Positions 1 through 7,109 of a DNA stretch of 17,640 nt are shown one piece after another. The stretch comes from Porogramme epimiltina (taxonomy: Eukaryota > Basidiomycota > Agaricomycetes > Polyporales > Polyporaceae). The translations under genes and the position numbers were made by a program. Each line of letters opens with the position of its first letter. Position 1 is the first letter of the stretch. The DNA is taken from contig FTLJ01001622.1 in assembly GCA_900155495.1 (NCBI GenBank), forward strand, positions 1 to 17,640. The letters are read 5' to 3'. The notes under the pieces were generated by a model, which was not told the DNA's origin, ran no database searches, and was given only the letters and a program-made list of their open reading frames with translations.

Positions 1-598
1 CTCACGTCTCCGCACGACAGCGATGAGAAAGACGAGTGAAAGTTTAACAGGAACTTGGCTGTCCCTTGAATATAACCCATGGGGAAAGGTTATATAGACA
101 CATTACATTTCACACACGACGAAAGGCATGTTACAGGAAAACTCTTATCTTGTGTGGCCGGTCGAGCCAAAGCCGTGAGAAAAGTAGGATGTCGGTTGGC
201 TGTCACATGCATTTCCTCTCGACAAAAATGTTGATATGCCCGCCGTGTATCCAGAACACTACTTGAATGAATTCTCTCTCCGCTTCTGAGAGCGCGGCAT
301 CACCCTTATAGGTGTGACCACCTTCAAATCCATGTTGATCTACGTGAGTACTACTCAACATAGCTTTGTGAAGGCTTATACGTAAAAGCTCTATTTCCTA
401 TTATAGTCTCTTGGCGGGCTCGACCCTAGATGTTGTGGTCTTGCCATGATGAGTGGTCGCCACAGCGCTTTGCGGTGTGGCCGATGTACAGTATATTGTC
501 TTCAAGCGCGAGATTTGGCCGCAAACGGGTTGGATGAATAGATCTCTCGACCACTCTGGTCTTTGTCCTGCCCATGACACTTTGCTTAAATAGGAGGA
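1..598. other. Intergenic, no gene recognised
   Basis: Only short open frames without recognisable protein content are present on either strand, and I could not assemble a spliced gene here. The base composition is more AT-rich than the neighbouring coding regions. The right end leads into a TATA box that belongs to the LRR gene downstream, so the last one or two hundred bases are probably its promoter. Confidence 0.5.
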
Positions 599-604
599 TA
601 TAAA
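599..604 (+). promoter_or_regulatory. TATA box of the LRR gene
   Basis: TATAAA lies 139 nt before the first in-frame ATG (743) of the LRR protein. Transcription would start near 630. This leaves room for a short 5' leader containing an intron, and it argues that the gene really begins here rather than in an upstream F-box exon. The assignment rests on motif and spacing only. Confidence 0.45.
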
Positions 605-672
605 TGTGGCCGTCCTCTAGGTGGCCCCTCGTCTCCCACAAACCTCTCGTTTCTCTCACTCGATTCTCGACA

Positions 673-741
673 GTACGTCTCTAATCTGCATCTGTCTCAT
701 GTGATTTTCTTACCTGCGCGATGAACATCAGATTTGCTCAG
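673..741 (+). other. Probable 5'UTR intron of the LRR gene
   Basis: A GTACGT donor at 673 is followed by a CTAAT branch-like motif and two possible acceptors, CAG ending at 731 and CAG ending at 741. Removing 59 or 69 nt matches the intron sizes of this window. An in-frame TGA at 722-724 closes the frame upstream of the ATG, so the intron would be untranslated and would not change the protein. Confidence 0.4.
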
Positions 742-742
742 C

Positions 743-2170
743 ATGTGGGGTAAAGTGCCAATATTCGCAACCCTCAGTGTACCCCGCGGCGTCTATCATC
801 GCAACGAGAAATATCCATTCTGCGATTTCTCATCTATTCAACCCTACCTCAACATCGTCAAAAGGCTCGAAATCGGACCCATGGACGTCAGCGACTTCGA
901 TGCATGGAGCATCACCAATCTCCTACAGCAATTCATGCCCAAGCTCGAAGAGCTGGAGGTTAGGGTCTTCTACCCCGGGGCCTTCACCTCCGTCGATGCA
1001 CTTGTGGCTGTGGATTTGAAACCTCAACTAGTTCCAGGATTGAAGTCCCTCACGGTGGATGGCGTCTACATCCCGCTGGATAATCCCGTTCTTGGACAGC
1101 TCGAAAAGCTCGAGTTGCAAAACTATCGTGGCCTCGGCCGGCTCTATGACCACAGTGACTCATGGCTTGCGGCCCTATCCAAGTGGACCTGCCTCAACGA
1201 ACTCAATCTCAACAGCTTCCTTGTGGCTCTGCCTCTGGACGATGTCGCACCCGTTGCCCTACCTAACCTGAGATGCTTGGATGTCAGGGACACACCTGAC
1301 CACATCAGACAATTCTTGCAGTGTGTCGATCTCCCTTCATGTACCTCTTGCAATCTCGTGGCCATTGTGGACGACGCCCGCGGCTACGACGGGAATGACG
1401 ACACGGACAGCCCTGATAATGTCTATACACTTCACGGTGCCCCGATCTTTCTCGCTCTTCTTCCTGCATCGCACTGTCCACTTTCAGATTTCGACCCCGT
1501 CGCAAACACAATCACAGTCACGACGACTCAGGCTCACGTCCTCATGATGGCGGCCAATGGCGGCCGCCTTTCGCTCGATGTTGAGCATCCGTCCCCCGCG
1601 TTCTCTGTGCGCCGCGCCCTCCTTCGCGCCGCACTCCGCACCGCCATGCCTGCGAACACCGATCCCGACGCCCAGTGCCCCGTGGAAGAGCTCAGCATCA
1701 TCGGCGACCTCTCCGTCCTGGCATCAATGCGCGAGGGTGCGGTGGATGGTATTAACGAGGGAGACTGGAGCACGATGCTCCGCACCTTCCCGCTCCTCCG
1801 CTCTCTGGCCCTCACGGACGTTTCGCCCGGGCTCGTGCCTCCTCAGGCATGTACGGCGCTCGCGCATGCCTTGCACCCGCGCGCCGCACCCGCGCTGCAG
1901 AGCTTCGTGCTCAAGGGTGTCAAGGGCCCGTCGCCCAACTTCGTGCGCGCGCTCGCAGGCATGCTCAAACGGCGGATGAGCGAATGGGGCCCCGATGGAA
2001 GGCTGGACGAGATCGAGATCGAGTGGGCGATGGGCCGCGGGACGGAGCGGGAATGGCAGAGGGTTATAGAGTGGACCGTGGAAAAGTTGGAGGACAGTGT
2101 GGGCAGTGTTGGTGTGGATTGCGTGGAGGAATGTCTATCTGTTATGGTCGTGACGTACGATTGTCCTTAA
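743..2170 (+). CDS. Leucine-rich-repeat protein, F-box/LRR type without a visible F-box
   Basis: This is a single-exon protein of 475 residues. Spaced LRR-like strings are seen: LEELEVRVF (near residue 69), LKSLTVDGV, LEKLELQNY, LNELNLNSF, LRCLDVRD (near 176), LRSLALTDV (near 352) and LQSFVLKGV (near 385). The layout resembles the large Agaricomycete family of F-box/LRR proteins, which act as substrate receptors of SCF ubiquitin ligases. The N-terminal F-box helix bundle usual in that family is missing: the protein opens directly in the repeat region. ATG 743 is chosen because it is the first in-frame ATG; the upstream in-frame TTG at 734 is not a likely start and TGA lies at 722. A TATA box and a likely leader intron support a real transcription unit. 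It ends 224 bp from the convergent RING gene. It is either a functional LRR-only relative or a 5'-truncated copy. The substrate is unknown. Confidence 0.75.
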   Translation: MWGKVPIFATLSVPRGVYHRNEKYPFCDFSSIQPYLNIVKRLEIGPMDVSDFDAWSITNLLQQFMPKLEELEVRVFYPGAFTSVDALVAVDLKPQLVPGLKSLTVDGVYIPLDNPVLGQLEKLELQNYRGLGRLYDHSDSWLAALSKWTCLNELNLNSFLVALPLDDVAPVALPNLRCLDVRDTPDHIRQFLQCVDLPSCTSCNLVAIVDDARGYDGNDDTDSPDNVYTLHGAPIFLALLPASHCPLSDFDPVANTITVTTTQAHVLMMAANGGRLSLDVEHPSPAFSVRRALLRAALRTAMPANTDPDAQCPVEELSIIGDLSVLASMREGAVDGINEGDWSTMLRTFPLLRSLALTDVSPGLVPPQACTALAHALHPRAAPALQSFVLKGVKGPSPNFVRALAGMLKRRMSEWGPDGRLDEIEIEWAMGRGTEREWQRVIEWTVEKLEDSVGSVGVDCVEECLSVMVVTYDCP

Positions 2171-2394
2171 CGGAGGCACTCCCATGCCGCTGAGGTTACA
2201 CTTGCGATATGACCTTTGGTAATGATATCCACAGTCCCTGATGACTCGTGGTTGACAGTCGACACAGCGTTGGCAAACACAATGAATAACTTCGATAGCA
2301 GTGCTAGGTGACGGGTGGTATATGAACTATGTGTACATGATGGGGGAACGGCGTGGATAAATGGTATACAAGGGGTAGAACGGTCCAAGGTCTA

Positions 2395-3515
2395 CTATCC
2401 CATGATAACTAGGTCATCCGAAGAATCATGAACGATACCCTTCTTGGCTCGTTTCGCAGCCCTCTTGGTCTCGTCGACACTCGCTTGGATGGCGAGGTAC
2501 TGGCATAGATACTATCAGTATGTCTGTTGGAACCCGCTAATACCAATAAAAATGACGTACTTTCTTCGTTACCTTGAGGAGTTTGATCTCTGTTTCTTTC
2601 TTGCTCATCAGAGCCTCCTGCAATGCCTTCTCTCCGGCATCAACGACCACTTGAAGGCGTTTGACTTCTAGAGTTGCCCTGTCGGATTGTTCCCTAAAGG
2701 AACTGATGATCTGATCCTTTTCGTTGCGCAGTGACTCTATAGCCAACGAATGACGCTGTCCATCGCTCTCACGGCGGGCACGGTACTGTTTGACCTTTCG
2801 ACGTAGCTCTGTTTGAGTGGCTCGAGCTTCTTCGACCTCTTTCTGGAGCTTAGCGACAAGTTTGGCGTGATCATCCTTGAGCTTCTGCATTCTTCATGAG
2901 CAAGACAAGCGCTAAGCAAGTGCGAATATAGCCACGAACGGTAGACATCAAATTTAGCTGGAACATGATTTCACGAAGATTATCCTGATAGTGATCGGTG
3001 GTCAGCGGGGTATGCCTAGTCGCACAGAAGTAAGACGCACCGTGTTAACATGTGGCTGGAGGCGAGGGGGCACAGAGTTTACAAAGGTGTTGCACCTAAA
3101 ACCGCCACGTTAGTATGCCACACCTCAACCGACCGAGTATGATATACACGTACGCGAGTAATGCATCCTCTGGAGAGGTTTGATCGGCAATTGCACGTTT
3201 GATGGCGTCGGCAGTGTCCTGCGCGTCGAAGTCGATGGCGCGGACGTGGACAGGGCTAGACGACAGCGATCTTTCCGGAGAGACTGGGCGGATATCTTGA
3301 GAAACATCTTTACGCGTAGATGTATCTTCCCAGTTGGGGTAGAGCCGAATCATGTCGTCTAGAGTGTGGGGTGTACGACATACCGCACACGACGGCGAGT
3401 TGAGGAAGTGAAACGTTGCACATGTGGAACAGAAGATGTGACCACATCTCGTCGTCATGGGTTGTGAGGCACTTCGAATAGTGTCAAAACATATGCTGCA
3501 ACAAAAAGACGACAT
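2395..3515 (-). CDS. RING finger E3 ligase-like protein with coiled coil and SIM-like tail
   Basis: The five exons are 3515-3154, 3095-3041, 2984-2940, 2884-2561 and 2499-2395, joined by introns of 58, 56, 55 and 61 nt. All phases close to a 296-residue product. The N-terminus is a C3HC4 RING with ligands C6, C9, C24, H26, C29, C32, C43 and C46, followed by a linker containing LYPNWED. Residues about 155-262 form a charged heptad-like coiled coil with no proline-rich breaks. The tail has a basic cluster (TKRAAKRAKK), then SSDD directly followed by LVIM, which looks like a SUMO-interaction motif. RING proteins of this kind usually transfer ubiquitin from an E2, and coiled coils usually mediate dimerisation. 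A role as a SUMO-targeted ligase is my inference. The start is the ATG at 3515; the frame continues 15 codons upstream but only to a TTG. It shares a 210-bp divergent promoter with BRX1. Confidence 0.8.
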
Positions 3516-3725
3516 CCCGAATGTAACAAGAGAGAGGTCGAGGTAGTGGTTAGGATCCAAGCCGGGCCCGTGATTCCCGGAGGCGCGTGCGCGCTCCCAA
3601 ATGGGGCACGCGTTCGTTACATAATCGTCAGAAAAGTTAATGAGCGCTTAGTCGCATGCCTTAGTTTCCGGCTCCCCTCTGTGTCACCCGCTTCGCCTTT
3701 CATCCGTTCTTGTTATCCTCTCAGC
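3516..3725. promoter_or_regulatory. Divergent promoter region between the RING gene and BRX1
   Basis: Only 210 bp separate the two start codons, so both promoters must sit here or overlap. I see no TATA box. Pyrimidine-rich stretches (around 3660-3720) precede the BRX1 start, as is common for housekeeping genes in filamentous fungi. Co-regulation is possible but not shown by sequence. Confidence 0.5.
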
Positions 3726-4837
3726 ATGGCATCTTTGCTCAAAGAACAGAAGAAGACTAAGGGGAAGCGCAAGGCTGATGCCCTAGATGTTGACCACGAG
3801 GATGCGCCCGTCGCGAAGAAACCTAGAAACAAGCAAAGAGTACTCATGCTTTCCTCGCGCGGTATCAACCATCGTATGCGCCATCTCATGAACGACTTGG
3901 AAGCGCTACTTCCGCATGTCAAGAAAGGTGCGTCCGTTCTCTTTCTTATGCTGCCATAATCTTGACCCTCGCGAGGTCAGATTCGAAACTTGACTCCAAA
4001 AACCATCTTGGCCTTCTCCCTGAGCTCGCCGACCTCCACAACTGCAACAATACTCTCTATTTCGAAGCGCGTCGACACGAGGACCTATACCTTTGGGCCG
4101 CGAAGACACCAAACGGCCCGAGTATCAAGATGCACGTGCAAAACATCCATACGATGGACGAGCTCAAGATGACAGGCAACTGTTTGAAGGGGAGCCGAGG
4201 TGTACTTAGTTTCGACAAGGCATTTGACGAAAGCGAGTGGGGAAAGTTGACCAAGGAGGTCTTCACGCATGTGCGTATTTGTTTCAATACTATCAGGGAT
4301 TTCTCCGAATGGCATCCCCAGATTTTCGGTGTACCACCACAAGCAAGGAAAGCCAAGCCGTTTGTTGATCACATACTTACATTTTCGATGCTCGACAACA
4401 AGATTTGGTTCCGTAATTTCCAGGTAACCAATTCCTTATTCAACTTGGTGCAAGGTGGCTCACGTACCTGTCGTGCGCGACATTGCGTAGATCGTGGAGA
4501 AGGACCCTTTGCAACCCAATGGCCCCCCACAAACATCTCTCGTAGAGATTGGACCCCGCTTTGTGCTCACGCCAATTCGTATCTTTGAAGGGGCATTCAA
4601 TGGCGCGACTGTATATTCTAACCCGGGTGAGTCAGGCCTGCCATATTGCATAGGAACCAGAGCCATATATATTGTTTCTCAGAATTCGTGACGCCTGCGG
4701 CAATCCGCTCGGCGATGAGGCGTGAGAAGGGTGACAAGTACGGCAACAGGAAACACGCTCAGGCCGAGCGCAGCATGCGGAAGGAGCTGAGGAAGCGGGA
4801 TGAGGACGAGCTAGCCGTTTCGAAGGTTTTCGCATGA
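3726..4837 (+). CDS. BRX1: Ribosome biogenesis protein BRX1 (Brix domain)
   Basis: The five exons are 3726-3927, 3981-4270, 4322-4423, 4491-4626 and 4683-4837; the introns are 53, 51, 67 and 56 nt. The product has 294 residues, close to yeast Brx1 (about 290). The N-terminus is a lysine-rich, nuclear-localisation-like segment, followed by the Brix domain from about residue 35 to 240. Landmarks are RVLMLSSRGINHRMRHLM, LNCNN-type NCNNTLYFEARRHEDLYLW, GNCLKGSRGVLSFD, KPFVDHILTFSMLDNKIWFRN and EIGPRFVLTPIRIFEG. Brx1 is a nucleolar 60S assembly factor needed for 27S pre-rRNA processing, working with Ebp2 and other early pre-60S factors. The basic tail is rich in Arg and Lys and typical of the family. 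Intron 2 (4271-4321) is 51 nt and stop-free, so its retention would add 17 residues in frame. Identification is firm. Confidence 0.96.
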
Positions 4838-5136
4838 GCTGTGTGCGTCCCTTATGTTGGCCCCCTTCTCTCGGCAGGAATGTATGATGCAATGCATGTG
4901 CCGTCACTTCTGCTGTCTAGCACAAATTTGTGAGTTCACTTACTGATGAGAAGCATCTCACACGCCCGTGACCACATTCGCACGGACGTAGTCTGTGCTA
5001 CGGCAAGTTGCCCCGCGCTTTTGAGACAGTGCTGCGGCAAGTTGCACCTTACACCGTGCCACGCTGCCGACGCCCACCGAGTCGCCTCCACTCCCAGTCA
5101 CCAGAGTCCCCTCTATCTCACATCCTGTAAGCCAAG
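4838..5136 (+). other. Intergenic: BRX1 3' end and zinc-finger gene promoter
   Basis: The 299 bp between two genes on the same strand must hold BRX1 termination and the promoter of the next gene. No TATA box stands out. A pyrimidine- and C-rich stretch (about 5085-5125) directly precedes the ATG at 5137. No additional gene is seen. Confidence 0.4.
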
Positions 5137-6651
5137 ATGTCCCACGTCCCTGTCCAGTGTCGGGAATGCCTGGAGGTTTTCCGGACCCAGGAAAGCTTCG
5201 ACTGGCTGCACAGATCAGAGACGGGACACACTTCGGTGTTTGTATGTCTCGAATGCAATGAAACCTTCGCAACCCAGGCCATGCGCCGACAACACATGGC
5301 GGATACCAAACACAAGACACCTCTCGGCATCTGGCCAGCGCTTGCGGCTTCGAGGGGTTTGCAGGAATACCCCAGTGTCGATTACGAGTGGAGCAGCTCG
5401 CAAGAAGGGGACGACCCCGAGTTGTCGCAATCGCACCAGGACGACGAAAAGCCGTCGCCTTGTCCAACCTGTCTTATGCCATTCGAGAGCAAAGCCGCTC
5501 TCGGTGTTGTGAGTTCATTCTTCTTGTCATTGTCCAGTCTCTCTAATCCCGTGTCGGCGCTGTAGCATATCATGAATACTTTGTCATGCGTCCCATGCAA
5601 GGTGTGTCTTGAGTCGCCCCAAACCCTTCAAGACCACTACTGGGATGCGCCTGGCCATCCTAAGTGCCGGCCGTGTGCAGTAGGGTTTCCGGACCAAGCT
5701 GCACACCAAAATGTAAGTCCCTCCAGAATATCGCATTTTGCCACAATATGCTCACGCAAGGCCTGAAAGCACAAGGCCGAATGCCCTATTGCCCCTCTTC
5801 GCGCTGCAGAGAAGCGACGTGCGGCGGGTACTGGCGGTCGCAAGCCCGGTAAGCCCACCGAATCGGCCCCAAAACTCGAGTCCTCGAGCGAGAACTCCAC
5901 ACAGGTATCTCTATTCACATGCTTACGCTCTTAAGGGCATTACTCATTCGTGCGAATCTGACAGTCCACTTTACCGACTATAACCAGCGCCACCGCGGGC
6001 GCAGATTGTTTCGCTGACTCTTCTTCGGACCCAGTCTACGTTAGCGTCACGCACGACGAAACACTCCCAGGCCGCCGGAGCTTTATCGACAAGGCTGAAA
6101 GCACGGCACCCAATTCACCGCTCGATGACAACGATGGGTCTGAAAGCCCAGCAATGGTTTCAAGCGCCCACAGTAACGGGAATCCGACGGATGATTCCTT
6201 CTCCACGGTCACGTTTTCTTCAGCTTCCATGGAGCCTGCACCCCCAGTGGATGTGAGTCTCGCTTCTCACTGCGGCAGGTACATACCGCTGACAAACTTG
6301 TAGTCGCGAGCGCAGCTGCCGCAGCGCCCACAGCAGCGAACGCAACTGCAGCTGCAGCCTCGGCCTCAGCCTCAGCCTCAGCCTCAGCCTTTGTTGCCTC
6401 AGGCTGGTCCTACGAAGGTGCTGTCCTGGCACTGTCGCGTATGCAAGCAAGATCCCTGTCTCGAGCCTGTTGTGACGAACTGTGGGCACATGTTCTGCAA
6501 ACGGCGAGTACTATATTCGTGCCGCGTATTTCTATTCGCTAACGATGGTAATACGAGTAGATGCTTGGTACAAGAGCTCAAGGAAAATATGTGTTGTCCG
6601 GTGTGCAAGAAGACATTTCTTATCAAGCTGCATTTAGAAACCAGTGTCTAA
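5137..6651 (+). CDS. C2H2-like zinc-finger protein with C-terminal RING
   Basis: The six exons are 5137-5508, 5566-5712, 5776-5904, 5965-6252, 6304-6503 and 6561-6651, with introns of 57, 63, 60, 51 and 57 nt, giving 408 residues. Two CxxC...HxxxxxH fingers are clear (C8, C11, H25, H31 and C37, C40, H53, H59). More CxxC pairs follow (CPTC, CVPC, CKVC, CRPC), probably degenerate fingers. A Ser/Asp-rich acidic middle and a Pro-Gln repeat (near 331-341) lead into a C3HC4 RING: C356, C359, C372, H374, C377, C380, C391, C394. The RING suggests ubiquitin ligase activity; the fingers suggest nucleic-acid or protein binding. Basidiomycetes carry many such finger proteins of unknown role. The last intron starts with GC instead of GT. 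The exon 3 acceptor (after position 5775, CACAAG) is the least certain junction; it was chosen because it keeps the frame open. Exact function is unknown. Confidence 0.78.
6364..6390 (+). repeat. CCTCAG hexamer repeat encoding Pro-Gln
   Basis: Four perfect CCTCAG units plus a partial CCT lie inside exon 5 of the zinc-finger/RING gene and encode a Pro-Gln dipeptide run just before the RING. The surrounding exon is also CAG-rich. The unit is a multiple of three, so copy-number change would keep the frame and could vary the linker length. Confidence 0.85.
6504..6560 (+). other. GC-AG intron inside the RING
   Basis: The donor reads G|GCGAGT and the acceptor is GAGTAG, with a textbook CTAAC branch point in between (near 6539). 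Only this junction joins C377-K-R to C380 and completes the RING; using the nearby GTACTA would shift the frame. The intron is 57 nt, has no in-frame stop, and retention would insert 19 residues between the sixth-position ligand pair of the RING (C377 and C380). Confidence 0.75.
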
Positions 6652-7109
6652 GCGTACGATCCTCCCTGCCTTTCTTGTACAATAGTCAGCCACCACGAGC
6701 AAAAACACTTCAGAGTTGACTGTTAGGCTAGAAAAACTCGAAACTCGGCCCCTATTCGCCTACTATTACCGCCTCGCTCGAGTGTTTGTGGCTGTGAGAG
6801 TGCCAGCTTAATGAGCTCTATCGGAGGGCATCTGTGACCCTTTGCTGGCGTTTGCGAACTGGCAAACATTCCATGGAGAGCACACGGAATGACAAGGAGA
6901 GCTTCCAGGAGTGCCGGTCCCGAGGTCTAACGGATTCGGGTTCACCGACAGTCACCCCATCATGCGGCCGTGAAGCTGTAACATGAACCCGGGTGCAGCA
7001 CAACCGTCTCTGGTTGTCGGGCATCCGGAGAAAAATAAGATATTAAATGGCCCGCATGTCCATGTACTGTATATACCTCCTACTCCAGCCATCCAACCGT
7101 CCGTCCCAC
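6652..7109. other. Convergent 3' intergenic region
   Basis: These 458 bp lie between the stop codons of the zinc-finger/RING gene (+) and VPS54 (-), so the interval should contain both 3' ends. An A-rich stretch near 7030-7046 and AT-rich TGTATATACC near 7067-7077 are candidates for the VPS54 3' end. No additional gene is supported on either strand. Confidence 0.5.

Noticed and set aside
604..672. Possible first coding exon of the LRR gene starting at ATG 604
   Set aside because: The ATG overlaps the TATA box, and neither acceptor (731 or 741) would join it to the LRR frame in phase.
3516..3560. Fifteen-residue N-terminal extension of the RING protein
   Set aside because: The extension begins at a TTG, not an ATG; the first ATG (3515) directly precedes the RING.
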